Below, one piece after another: positions 11,143 to 22,136 of a stretch of DNA of 64,000 bases. This stretch comes from Carettochelys insculpta (taxonomy: Eukaryota; Chordata; Testudines; Carettochelyidae): contig NC_134137.1 of the NCBI RefSeq assembly GCF_033958435.1, forward strand, positions 222,435,501-222,499,500. Direction: 5' to 3'. Under the pieces are notes generated by a model that saw only the letters and a list, made by a program, of their open reading frames with translations, made no database searches and was not told the origin of the DNA. Numbering within the stretch: position 1 is the first letter of the stretch; every line of letters begins with the position of its first letter. Both the position numbers and the translations under genes were made by a program.

Positions 11143-12600
11143 ACATAAGAACATAAGAATGGCCATACTGGGTCAGACCAAAGGTCCATCCAGCCCAGCA
11201 TCCCATCTGCCGACGGTGGCCAATGCCAGGTGCCCCAGAGAAGGAGAACAGAAGACAATGATCAAGTGATTTATCTCCTGCCATCCATCTCTTGCCCTTG
11301 TTCTGAAGGTTAGGGGCACCATACTTTATCCCTGGCTAATAGCCATTTATGGACCTAACCTGCAAAAATTTATCAAGCTCTTTTTTAAACCCTAATAGAG
11401 TCCTGGCCTTCACAGCCTCCTCGGGCAAGGAGTTCCACAGGTTGACTGTGCGCTGTGTGAAGAAAAATTTCCTTTTATTAGTTTTGAACCTACTACCCAT
11501 CAATTTCATTTGGTGTCCCCTAGTTCTTGTATTATGGGAAAAGGTAAATAATTTTTCTATATTCACTTTCTCCACACCGTTCATGATTTTATATACCTCT
11601 GTCATATCGCCCCTCAATCGCCTCTTTTCCAAACTGAAAAGTCCCAGTCTCTCTAGCCTCTCCCCATATGGGACCCGTTCCAAGCCCCTAATCATCTTAG
11701 TTGCCCTTTTCTGAACCTTTTCTAATGCCAATATATCTTTTTTGAGGTGAGACGACCACATCTGCACGCAGTATTCAAGATGTGGGCGTACCATAGTTTT
11801 ATATAGGGGAAGTATGATATCTTTTGTCTTATTATCGATCCCTTTTTTAATAATTCCTAACATCCTATTTGCCTTACTAACTGCCGCTGCACACTGCGTG
11901 GATGTCTTCAGAGAACTATCCACTATAACTCCAAGATCCCTTTCCTGATCTGTCGTAGCTAAATTTGACCCCATCATGTAGTACGTGTAATTTGGGTTAT
12001 TTTTTCCAACATGCATTACCTTACACTTACCCACATTAAATTTCATTTGCCATTTTGCTGCCCAATCACTCAGTTTGCTGAGATCTTTTTGTAGTTCTTC
12101 ACAATCCCTTTTGCTTTTGACTGTCCTGAACAACTTGGTGTCATCTGCAAACTTGGCCACCTCACTGCTTACCTCATTTTCTAGATCATTGATGAACAAG
12201 TTGAACAGGATCGGTCCCAGGACTGACTCCTGGGGAACACCACTAGTTACCCTCCTCCATTGTGAAAATTTACCATTTATTCCCACCCTTTGTTTTCTGT
12301 CTTTTAACCAATTCCCGATCCATGAAAGGATCTTTCCTCCTATCCCATGACCACCTAATTTACATAAAAGCCTTTGGTGTGGGACCGTGTCAAAGGCTTT
12401 CTGGAAATCTAGGTATATTATGTCCACTGGGTGCCCCTTGTCCGCATGTTTATTAACCCTTTCAAAGAATTCTAATAGATTAGTTAGACACGACTTCCCT
12501 CTGCAGAAACCATGCTGACTTTTGCCCAACAATTCGTGCTCTTCTACGTGCCTTGCAATTTTATTCTTTACTAGTGTTTCTACTAATTTGCCTGGTACTG
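11143..12600 (-). mobile_element. CR1 LINE, 5'-truncated, inserted in an older CR1
   Basis: On the minus strand this is the distal half of CR1 ORF2 followed by a short 3' UTR. The element ends at the octamer-like ACATAAGA repeats (11143-11160), the usual CR1 3' microsatellite. The copy is young, with a long open frame of 398 residues. The 5' end is cut within the reverse transcriptase near 12600, as is typical for CR1. Both flanks belong to the same older CR1, and TGTGT occurs on each side, so a short target duplication is possible but unproven. Confidence 0.9.
11336..12532 (-). CDS. CR1 ORF2 reverse transcriptase, C-terminal half
   Basis: The product would copy CR1 RNA at the target site. 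The open frame is 398 residues and contains RT motifs in order: [12 protein letters not shown] at about residues 41-52, [18 protein letters not shown] at about 100-117, and the catalytic KFADDTKLF at about 127-135 (FADD, the CR1 form). These are followed by LGVIVD and a thumb/C-terminal region with [11 protein letters not shown] and [12 protein letters not shown]. The usual PQGSVLGP motif carries Glu instead of Gly, which may weaken activity. The endonuclease and RT start are missing, so the first ATG is just the first in the truncated frame. A near-intact frame implies recent insertion. Confidence 0.9.
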   Translation of the reverse strand: MLGKSQHGFCRGKSCLTNLLEFFERVNKHADKGHPVDIIYLDFQKAFDTVPHQRLLCKLGGHGIGGKILSWIGNWLKDRKQRVGINGKFSQWRRVTSGVPQESVLGPILFNLFINDLENEVSSEVAKFADDTKLFRTVKSKRDCEELQKDLSKLSDWAAKWQMKFNVGKCKVMHVGKNNPNYTYYMMGSNLATTDQERDLGVIVDSSLKTSTQCAAAVSKANRMLGIIKKGIDNKTKDIILPLYKTMVRPHLEYCVQMWSSHLKKDILALEKVQKRATKMIRGLERVPYGERLERLGLFSLEKRRLRGDMTEVYKIMNGVEKVNIEKLFTFSHNTRTRGHQMKLMGSRFKTNKRKFFFTQRTVNLWNSLPEEAVKARTLLGFKKELDKFLQVRSINGY

Positions 12601-12700
12601 TGTGAAGAAATCCTTCTTTTTGTCCTGCCTATTGATGCAATTTGATAGCACCTATTTCTTCTTTTATGTGAAGAAGAAAATACAAAAACATCTATTGAAA
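12597..12700 (-). repeat. Older CR1 LINE, second part beyond the nested insertion
   Basis: TGTGTGAAGAAATCCTTC and the following GTCCTGCCTATTGATGCAAT match, in reverse orientation, the CR1 coding region expected directly upstream of the part at 10845-11140. The younger CR1 carries the same block at about 11455-11510, which allows direct comparison. The element fades out by about 12700. Confidence 0.65.
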
Positions 12701-12726
12701 ACTCTAGGTGCCTTTGACACTTATTA

Positions 12727-13417
12727 GCTACATCTACACGTGTATGCTACATCGAAATAGCTTAGCGAAATCGAAATAAGCTATTTTGATGAATAGCATC
12801 TACACGCCCTCCAGGGCTGGTGCTGTTGACGTTCAACGCCGACGTTGGGCAGCACCACATCGAAGTAGGCGCTGCAGGGGAGCGTCTACACGCCAAAGCG
12901 GCCCACATCGAAATAAGGGTGCCAGGAACAGCTGCAGACAGGGTCACAGGGCGGACTAGCACTTCCTGGGCAACAGCTAGCTGCTCCCTTAAAGGGCCCC
13001 TCCCAGACACACTTGCACTAAACAGCACAAGATCTACAGAGCCGACAACTGGCTGCAGACCCTATGCATGCAGCATGGATCCCCAGCTGCAGCAGCAACA
13101 GCCAGAAGCCCTGGTCTAAGGGCTGCTGCACACGGTGACCATAGAGCCCCGCAGGGGCTGGAGAGGGCGTCTCTCAACCCCTCAGCTGATGGCCACCATG
13201 GCGGACCCCGCTATTTCGATGTTGCGGGACGTGGATCGGCTACACGTGCCCTACTTCGACGTTCAATGTCGAAGTAGGGCGCTATTCCCATCTCCTGTTG
13301 GGGATAGTGACTTCGACGTCTTGCCACCTTATGTCGATTTCAACTTCGAAATAGCGCTTGCCACGTGTAGATGTGGCGGGCGCTATTTCGAAGTTGGTGC
13401 GGCTATTCAAAGCAGAG
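12727..13417 (+). mobile_element. Internally deleted Harbinger derivative, right end clipped
   Basis: The left end GCTACATCTACACGTG follows a TTA at 12724-12726 and matches the left end of the large element at 20026. Homology to that element's left part runs to about 13107 (CAGCAGC...CAGCCAGAAG, equivalent to about 20385). From about 13125 the sequence matches its right part (about 24302 onward: CACACGG, CCATAGAGC, GGGGCTGGAGAG, then the palindromic ACTTCGACGTT block). The final 35 or so bases with the right terminal repeat are missing. About 3.9 kb of coding interior is absent, so it could only ever have been moved by a helper. Confidence 0.85.
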
Positions 13418-16400
13418 TCACCAACTGGTGAGATTAGCATCTTCTTGAAACCTTCATAATCAAATTTCTGAACAGAATGTTTACTGACAAAAGCCTTGTC
13501 CACAATTGTCAGCTCTTAGTGAATCCCAGCCTCCTCCAGAGTACAGTTAAAGAGATGAGTTTTGCAAAGTGCCCAGAGAGTCAACAGATGCAGGCTTCTC
13601 TGGAGAAAAGTGCAGGACAAACTCTAAAACTGAGCATACCCAGCATTCATCTTCTTTTCTTTCAATGGAAAAAGTTCTGTCTGAGTGTCTCTGCTGATCT
13701 AAAATATAGGGGTATCACCCAGGAAGAGTGATGGGTCCCAATACATTTAGGGTTTCCTAGGTTGAAACCAATACAAATAAACTCCACCTGGAATCTCCAA
13801 CAGGCAATAAATTCTGTTTATGGAGTACCGGTATAACACATCTGTGGTTGAATGCACAGCTTAGCAAAAGCCTAAGTTTCCAAATGGATTCAAGGTGTAG
13901 TGCCACGTTCAAAGATCCAGATTCCAAAGAAAAGGTGGCAATCACCTAATTAAATAAAGAAAAGGAAAAAAAGCCCACTCAATAAATCTTGCTTACAAAT
14001 TATATCTTAGCGATGGTGAAGGACAAACAAAATCTTCTAAAATTGCAGCCAAATCATCAGTCAGTAGAATAAATACTCTACTCCAGATTTCTATTGTTTA
14101 CAGTAGGCAACACACAACCATTACCCCCAATGTACAGAGGGGGAAAGACCCACACACATACACGTTCTCACTCTCTCTGCAATATTTTCTGGGACCTACA
14201 AAGTCTGAAGGTGTCCAAAAGCTCTTCCTATTTGCACAAAAATTCCTGTTTTAATTTGAAGTTTCTATCACAAGGGTAGCTACTGAAAATGTCAACACTG
14301 GAAAGACCTCTGTTAGCATTAACCTATTAACTTATTTTTCCTACAGACATGTTCTGTAAAATGTTTGGTGATCAGTTATAATGTGAAAGAGAATTCTTTG
14401 GGTTTGATTCTCATTTGCAGTAATGTCCCTTTACCCCATGCCAGTGAATTACATTTATGCCCATTTTATGGCTCCTTTACACAGAGGTATAAAGGAGCCT
14501 TAGAACAACTGACATGCAAGCCCCATGACTTTATATTTGGTCAATTACATCCCTTGTGTTACTCCAGGAAAAAACAGCATCACTGCACCACAGAAGGATC
14601 AAACTAAGAATGTGTACCTAGCAGGAACTATGTATGAACAGAACAAGAAAGCTGATCAAAACATAATGCATTTAAATATAAGGGGTCAGAACTTCAGTTG
14701 AATTAAATCAGTGAAGATCCAATAAATTCAATAAATGTGGAAGCATTTTTGGTCCTAAAAATGTAATCACCCAAGGAACATCAACATTTTTCACTACAGG
14801 CCCATCCATTTCCTGAACTCTCAGAACCCATTATCTTAATTTCTCTTACTGAGGGTATCTATTTCAGTTTATCCATATGTACAAAGCATCCCTTTATACA
14901 TCTATCTGACAAGCAGAAATTCATTAAAATAGAAAATAAAACAACCTTATTGAAAGAATTTCTAGATCTCTGTGGACATCCATCAGTTAACAAATGAAAT
15001 ATTAACCAGGAAAAAAAACTAAATACCGTAAGTTCGGTCCGCTGTAAAATCTACTGTGTGTCCGCACTTGTCACTATTGTGTGAAGTGACTTAACACTGG
15101 GGGTTAGGATGGGTGGAGGGGGGGAGAAAGCATCCATTGTATAAATCCAAAGTTAAAAAAAAAAATAGACACGGATGTTCCAGGGAACACTGCAACAGGA
15201 AAATGCTCAGTGAGAATTACACAAGCCAAAAAGAGATCTTAAATAGATCCATTGTCTTCCAGTCTGAAGTCTTTAAAAAGGCTAGAAATTAAAGTCTGTA
15301 CTGTGGGCACCCAGGCATTCTGCCTCTTCCTCAGGATATGCATGTTTGAATACTGTTTGTCTGAGCAAAAACACTAGAGCTATATAGTCTGTTGAGGTAA
15401 CAAAAGCAAGAGGCAGACAAGGGTTACATAACTTGGTGTTTTGCATAAATATTACATCAAAAGGAGTTTGTTTTCAGTGAAGAGAAAAAAGCAACAGTAC
15501 ACATACACACACCAGAGAAATCAATCCACCTCCCCCAATCCTCATCACATATATATATCTCCAAAGCAGCCTTACACATTTCACAATATTTTTTTCTTAT
15601 ATTACCTGGAAATTGCATCACTTCATGGAAGGTCAAGAAAGTCTTATTTTAATGCAAGTTATGGCACTGGTAATTATGGCTTGTTTAGCTGACACCTAGG
15701 GAAATTAGAAGTGGCCATGGCTGTTAAACTAACTCCCCTCTCTACAGTCTGAGAAGAGGGGAAAAAACTGTAAGTCTCCCCATCTGTTATTTCCCTTTTT
15801 TCTTTTTTGGCTGAAGAAAAGTAAAATTATGCAAGAGCTCTTGAATGTAAAGGCTGTGTGTGCTTTCTCCGTTTTTGTCTGTGTTCACGGTATGTGATGT
15901 TGCGTAACTGAGTACAGAGTGGGCGGTTAGAGTTTACTATTGATTTACACTGCTCCATATAATGAATTCAGAGCACTAAAAGAGAGAGGAACACATAGGC
16001 AAAGATACAGGGGGCAACAGAGGGGTAGGGATTCAAGACAGGCCAGGAAAAGAACCATTTAAAGGAAGAATTCCACCTGCCTGGAACAACAATGTTCATT
16101 TCCCAATATTTCTGATCTGTTGCTTTGTTTAAGTCTTTGGGAAAATGGATGCCTGGCACAGGCCTAACGTTATGACCTCAAACTTATGTCCAGTGTATGC
16201 CTTATCTGAGCATCTTAACTGCTGCCCCCATTATGAAAGACTGAAAATATTACTAATTGATTAATGATGATTGATGATGATGATGTAGTAAAATGGCACC
16301 CAGAGGCCCCAGTCAGGAGTGGCACCTTTTGTGGTGTTATAAAATGTCGGTGAAGACCCAGGTTCTGCCATAGAGACTACAATCAGTCACGAAGATGAAG

Positions 16401-18499
16401 CCAAGGCATTATATGTTGCATAATGCATCAACTGTAGTTTAATACTAGTAGTTTTCAACCTATTTTACAGGCTGCATCCAATATACCTGCATGACCCTGA
16501 GCTGGCCTCTGGCCACGTGTTGAGAACCACGGATTTATACTCACTAAAGAAGGGCTGCAAGGATATGAAAATCACCAGTTGTACATCTGCATGCTGCTCC
16601 ATGCATATTTGGATTTTTTTTTACTCTGTGTGTGAGGTGAAAACTTGGTATTCTGATTATGTTTTCCCAGAACACCGACAGCCTCCTTCACCTGCTAGCA
16701 TCGTTTGGCTCCCATATGTCATGTTCAGAACAATGCACTTAGCTGCCCACACTTTTATAGCCTTATAATGACATGAATGATGGTCAAGGGCTTCATGTAG
16801 CAAGTGATACCCTCCATTTTGCTATCCTCCCTACTAATCAATGTGCTCACAATAAGTGGGACTGGACAGCTCAATGGATTTTAGAGCTTCTTACTAAGTC
16901 ACCAGCTGAGATCCAGTCCTGGTTGGCTGTGATTGTAAGCTGTTCTGAGCTGATTGATATTTGAGGTCCTGCATGGGATAAGTTTGGTCCTCAGTCCAGT
17001 CCGACACAAACACATCCCCAAAACTACCAGTACATCCTGACACTAATTGGCTGCCTGGTTAATATGGTCACAGCAGTTTCACAGAGTCTGTAAACTGCAA
17101 GGAGGGTGAACTACCAGCATTTTCGAACTGGTACAGGCCCCTCGCAGTGCAGTGCTGGGAAAGAAGGCACTTCCTCTGTGTATTAGAGTAAGGGATCATA
17201 CACTTTCTAGATCTCACAATCAAGCTTGCAAAATCAAAACAAACCACACTAATCAGCTTGGTTAACCCTGTTTTGAGGAAATGCCAGAGGTGGTGCCCAC
17301 TTATACACAACAACAACATGACTGAACCCAGTTGTATCTGCAAGTGTTTTTTCCATGGAATTTTCTATCTCATAGCATGAGGCATGAGTAGAAGTATTGC
17401 TCTGTAAGGCTCTAGTATTCTTCATGATCTATACACATATATACTCCTCTCCCATGACATATGCACTGAGGGCAGAGTTTACTGTTAGCTACTCTGTAAG
17501 CCAGTGAAAGGGGAAATCAGTATAACGAATCCAAATTGCATTGGCTAAGGTACAACTTACAGGATAGAGAAAACCTCTCTCAGGATATTACAGATAATAT
17601 CAAGTTATTTATTATTATTAGCCTGATCATTCAAGGCATCCATGTCCAGTCTTCCATTCATTTTCTTTTTTTTTAAGTTCCCTATGGCCTGCTCCAGCTC
17701 CCAATGAGCTGAGTGGCAACACTCCCCTTGACTTCATCAAGAGCAGAACAGAAGAGGACACATTCCACTGCCCCAAAGTGCTGTATGTAGCTTTTTTGCC
17801 TATTTAAAGAACTTTATCTAATGAGTCCTTTCCACAAAAAGAAATTAGGGACATTAGAATTCAGGGGTTTGTTCACGTCCATCAATACTAATATTCCCTA
17901 CCAAATACTGTCAATCCTGGATTTCTTTCTGGCAGTACATTAGATTAGAAAGGCAATGGGAGAAAACGTCTCCCACTCTTCCTCCCTCACACATGTTCGT
18001 TCATTTTGTTGTCTGTCGAGTAGGGCAGAATGTACCGAAGTTCCTCTGCAAGAGGTCTGCTGAAAAAGTCATAAGACACCTGTTTAACTGCCTGAATTGT
18101 TTTAAAAATGATACTGATCTTTACAGAATGAAAGAGAAAGTTATTTATAAAGGGGGCATAAGGCATGCAATTTGCATTAGGCACACACATTAAAATAGAG
18201 TGGGCTGATAAAAATGCATTAAGGTGTACTTCCTTTTTTTGAACAGGTGAATGCTAATGAAAGAAATGATCTATGGATGACTAACACTACTCAGTCAATG
18301 GGTCACTGGCAAAAGGTCTAACAAAGCAGCTCTCAGTGATGCCTTGTAAGGTGACTGTATCTGGCAGATTGAACAAGAGAAGCATCAACTTAGCAAACAA
18401 TGTAACAGCTTCACTGTTCCATACTGACCATGAGTGTTAAGGTTTAGGTCTAGGTCAAACACTTTAGTATTTAAAAGCTCGGATGCAGTATCTAACCAT
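13418..18499. other. Unique sequence with scattered simple repeats and one old repeat
   Basis: No gene was recognised. Simple repeats are (CA)-rich at about 14151-14162, (AT)5 at about 15549-15560, and (TGA)n at about 16263-16284. About 16436-16535 ends in GTTGAGAACCAC and begins with TAGTTTTCAACCT, a typical decayed hAT-like end pair. The block 15790-15960 is compositionally balanced and could be conserved, but this is only an impression. Confidence 0.4.
16436..16535. repeat. Decayed hAT-like non-autonomous element
   Basis: The two ends, TAGTTTTCAACC and GTTGAGAACCACGG, are near reverse complements of each other. The interior has the CATGACCCTGAGCTGGCC type of sequence seen in reptile repeats of this style. 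It is short, old and without coding capacity, and the family is inferred from the ends. Confidence 0.4.
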
Positions 18500-18750
18500 G
18501 GCCATGTCTACACTAGCCAAAAACTTCGAAATGGCCATATTCATCTACTCATGGGAATAAGGGAACTTCAAAGCAGGCGGGGTCATTTCGAAAAGGAGCC
18601 CCGTCTGGACGAGCCACATCAATTTCGAAGCACTGCGGCCGCCCGCATACTAACGAGGTGCTCAATATATATTTCAGCGCTTCATTAGTAAACTTCGAAA
18701 TGGCCATTTGCATGGCCATTTCAAAGTTTTTGGCTAGTGTAGACATAGCC
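18500..18750. mobile_element. MITE, 251 bp, with CAT target duplication
   Basis: The ends GGCCATGTCTACACTAGCC and, reverse-complemented from the right, GGCTATGTCTACACTAGCC are followed on both sides by CAAAAACTT, giving terminal repeats of at least 40 bases. CAT flanks both sides (18497-18499 and 18751-18753). Four TTCGAA-type motifs lie inside. It shares the ACTAATGAAG/CTTCATTAGT interior with the MITEs at 613 and 43473. No coding capacity. Confidence 0.88.
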
Positions 18751-18841
18751 CATATGAAATGTTGCATCTCATCACCAAAAGCAACATAGTGGGAGGAAAG
18801 ACGTATATGTATACAGAAACAAATTCAGCTTTGGATTCTAT

Positions 18842-19126
18842 GGCTATGTCCACACAACAGCCTAAACTGGAAAAAAGCGATGGAATTTGTGCTACACAAA
18901 TTGTGTAGCTTATTTCAAGTCAATTTTGAAACAGTCTGTTTCAGCATGTGGCACTATCATGTTGAAATAGAGTGCAATTTCAAAGCATCCTGTACTCCTC
19001 CTGCAGCAAGGAGTAGAGGGATGCTGAAATACAGCACCTGTTAATTAAAAAAAATATTTTGAAACGACGTCGGCATTGTATAGATGCAGGACAGCTATTT
19101 CAGGATACTGCCATGTAGACATAGCC
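18842..19126. mobile_element. MITE, 285 bp, with TAT target duplication
   Basis: The left end GGCTATGTCCACACAACAG and right end (reverse complement GGCTATGTCTACATGGCAG) are flanked by TAT on both sides (18839-18841 and 19127-19129). The interior is AT-rich, with TTTCAA in place of TTCGAA, as expected from CpG decay. It lies only 91 bp from the previous MITE. No coding capacity. Confidence 0.8.
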
Positions 19127-19289
19127 TATGAGAGCAACTCCAAGTAAGCAGCATTATGCCTACTTCACCAGCAGTGAACTTGGTGTGTACATGTATTATA
19201 AATACAGCGATGAGCACAGTGTTATAAATTTCTGATACACATCAGGGTCTAAACTTACCCAAAAAATTTGGGGGTTCATACCCAATGTA

Positions 19290-19630
19290 AGGGATTCTCA
19301 AACTTCACTGTACTGTGACCCCTTTCTGACAACAAAATTTACTTCATGGTTCTTGTGGGTACAGGAGGTGGGACTGAAGCATGAGCTGACCCAAGCCTCA
19401 CTGCTCCAGGTACGGGGGCCAAAGACGAAGATCAAAGCTTCAGCCACAGGCAAGAGGCCTGCAATCTAAACCCTACCACCTAGGGCTGAAGTCCTGGGGA
19501 TCTGGCTTTTGCTCAGAGCAGTGAGGCTCAGGCTTCAGCCCTGGGCCTCAGAAAGTCTAAGCCAGTCCTAGTGAACCCATTCAGTGGGGATCATGACCCA
19601 CTTTGGGGTCCTGACTGCTGCTGTATATGA
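19290..19630. repeat. Old interspersed repeat, hAT-like type
   Basis: The block starts GGATTCTCAAACTTCACTG and ends with ATCATGACCCACTTTGGGG. Its middle contains AGTGAGGCTCAGGCTTCAGC and similar words on both strands. This arrangement is familiar from a dispersed turtle repeat, recalled rather than searched. The distal end expected to mirror TTCTCAAAC is missing, so it is truncated. Confidence 0.5.
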
Positions 19631-20353
19631 TTCAGATCCATATTTAACATAGTTCCTGGGCAGAGAGCTATTAATCTAGCTATGGAAAAGCTAGACACGT
19701 TTTCAGTGGTTCTAACTCTTTCAAAGGTTTAGCTTCTGACTGAAATTTTCTAGATCTGAACATTGTCTAAAGTTAAACTTTTGAGGAAGACGAACAAAAT
19801 TCATTTGTTTTTTCACATTAGAAAGAATGAAAAAATAAACTTTACCTATTATACATACTTACTGCAATCTTGGTTTAAACACCGGTAGCACCAAAGCAGC
19901 TAAAATCAGGCATGGGGATGGTGAACTTTGGCAGGATCCGTGCCTAACTGAGTGTACACTGGCTCACACAGAAGAGTATGTTATATACCAAGGGCAAATT
20001 ATTTTCCACAAGAATGAACACTTTAGCTCCGTCTACACGTGAAGCCTACATCGAAGTAGCCTATTTCGATGAATAACGTCTACACGTCCTCCAGGGCTGG
20101 CAACGTCGATGTTCAACATCGACGTTGCGCAGCACCACATCGAAATAGGCGCAGCGAGGGAACGTCTACACGCCAAAGTAGCACACATCGAAATAGGGGT
20201 GCCAGGAACAGCTGCAGACAGGGTCACAGGGCGGGCTAGTGCTTCCGGGGCAACAGCTAGCCGCTCCCTTAAAGGGCCCCTCCCAGACACACTCAGCCTG
20301 CACAGCACGCAGTCTGCAGAGCCATAGGCACGCAGACCTCGGGCGACGCAGTC

Positions 20354-21739
20354 ATGGACCCCCAGCAGCAGCACCAGCCAGAGGTCCACCCAGCTGCCCC
20401 TGCAGGAGCAGGGCTCGCCCTGCTCCATGCCATGCGGGAGACAGCTGAGCACCTCCTTGCCACACAGGAGGAGCAGCCCGCAGGGGAGGAGGACTCAACC
20501 CCCAACCCTGAAGCACCCCGACCCCCCCCCGCCTCACACGCCACCGGCTGTGGAGCTACCCCACCAGCACCGACTGGTGGGAGCGGCTGGTGCTTGGGGA
20601 GTGGGACGACGACCGCTGGCTCAGGAACTTTCGCATGAGCCGGCAGACATTTATGGAGCTATGCCAGTGGCTCACCCCCGCACTCAGGCACCAGGAAACC
20701 GCCATGTGGCATGCCCTCCCAGTGGAGAAATGGGTCGGCATCGCTGTCTGGAAGCTGGCCACTCAAGACAGCTACCGATCCATGGGCCAGCAGTTTGGCG
20801 TCGGCAAGGCCACCGTTGGGGCTGTCCTCATGGAGGTAAGAGGACCCACGGGGGGAGGGGGGGAGGCAGCCCTGGCAGGGCAGGGGGGCCCTGGCAGGGG
20901 AGGGCAGTGGGGCCCAGGCAGGGGAGGGCCACGCACACCCTGCTCAACCCTCATTGGTGCTCTCCCATGTGCTTCCCCTGCAGGTCGTGCGTGCCATCAA
21001 CACCATGCTCCTCCACAGGCTCGTGAGGCTGGGGGACCCTGATGCCACCATCGCAGGCTTTGCCACCCTGGGCTTCCCCAATTGCTTGGGGGCGCTGGAT
21101 GGGACTCACATCCCCATCTGCACCCCGGTGCACAGTGGAGGACGCTACATAAACTGGAAGGGCTACCACTCAGTGGTCCTCCAGGCCTTGGTGAACAGCC
21201 GGGGCCGTTTCCAGGACATTTATGTGGGCTGGCCTGGCAGCACCCACGACGCCTGGGTTTTCCGGAACTCAGGCTTGTGCCACCAGCTGGAGGCGGGGAA
21301 CTACATCCCCCAGCGGGAGATCCCTGTGGGGGACACCACCATGCCCCTCTGCATCATCGCAGATGCGGCATACCCCCTCCGGCCCTGGCTCATGCACCCG
21401 TACACGGGCCATCTCTCTGCCAGCCAGGAGCGCTTCAACCAGCGCCTGAACCACGCGCGCCAGGTGGTGGAGTGCTCATTTGGCCGCCTCAAAGGGCGCT
21501 GGAGATGTCTCCTCACCCGCCTGGATGCGAGCCCCACCAACATCCCCCAGATTGTGGGTGCGTGCAGCGCCCTACACAATCTGGTGGAGAGCAAGGGGGA
21601 GGCCTTCTTTCAGGGCTGGGCTGTGGAGGCCGGCAGGGCCCATGTGCAGCCACCCGCTGCCTCCAATCGCCAGGTGGACCCCGAAGGGACCCGGGTCCGG
21701 GAGGCCCTGCGGGCCCACTTCGATGAGGCCACGGGGTGA
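20354..21739 (+). CDS. Harbinger transposase, DDE_Tnp_4 family, two exons, one frame break
   Basis: This would be the DDE nuclease that excises and inserts the element. Exon 1 runs 20354-20835 and ends GAVLME; the intron 20836-20983 begins GTAAGA and ends CCCCTGCAG; exon 2 runs 20984-21739. The join is phase 0 and gives MEVVRAINTMLL. Exon 1 carries the helical N-terminal part with WLRNFRMSRQTFMELCQW. Exon 2 carries the catalytic core: Asp in GALDGTHI, Asp in WPGSTHDAWVF, DAAYPLRPWL, and Glu in QVVECSFGRLKGRW, so all three acidic residues are present. The start at 20354 is in a different frame from the catalytic part. The change falls in a C-run near 20520-20530, consistent with a one-base loss there or an assembly error. 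A poly(A) signal lies at 21851. Confidence 0.88.
20836..20983 (+). other. Intron in Harbinger transposase
   Basis: Donor GTAAGA and acceptor CTGCAG join two coding blocks that are continuous in the family, and the same position is used in the diverged copy near 5501-5632. The interior is a G-rich tandem stretch (GGCAGGGGAGGGC repeats). Confidence 0.85.
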
Positions 21740-21850
21740 ATGCTGGCAGGCCCCCCACTGCCCCCCCCCATCCTCCAGAACACTCCCTGCCCCTACACCC
21801 ACACCACGGAGCACCCAACAGCACACCCCCCCGCCCAATTTTCCTGGACA

Positions 21851-21856
21851 AATAAA
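21851..21856 (+). terminator. Poly(A) signal of the transposase gene
   Basis: AATAAA lies about 110 bases past the transposase stop codon and is followed by a T-rich stretch (about 21888-21900), a plausible downstream element. Confidence 0.6.
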
Positions 21857-22136
21857 AGCAGACGCTTGTGAAATCAAACTTGTTTTCTTTGAACTCTGTT
21901 CTAACTAATACTAACTATATACAGGAACTTCTAACTAACTTAAATATGAAAAGTGTATGCATATTAACCAAAAAAACAGGGATAACAAGGAAAGGGAGAA
22001 CTATTTACATGGGGGGGAAGGATCAGACTGGGCAAACGGGGGGCACAAATAAATAAATACAAACTATATACAACGCAAAGAACAAAACAGTGGGGGGAAT
22101 ATATATGGCGGGGGCCACTTCCTGGGCCCCACGCCC

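Noticed and set aside
20427..21026. Open frame of 199 residues overlapping the transposase
   Set aside because: Alternative frame of the transposase region, with low-complexity Gly/Arg/Pro content and no family motif.
21082..21726. Open frame of 214 residues
   Set aside because: Shadow frame of transposase exon 2, caused by high GC content.
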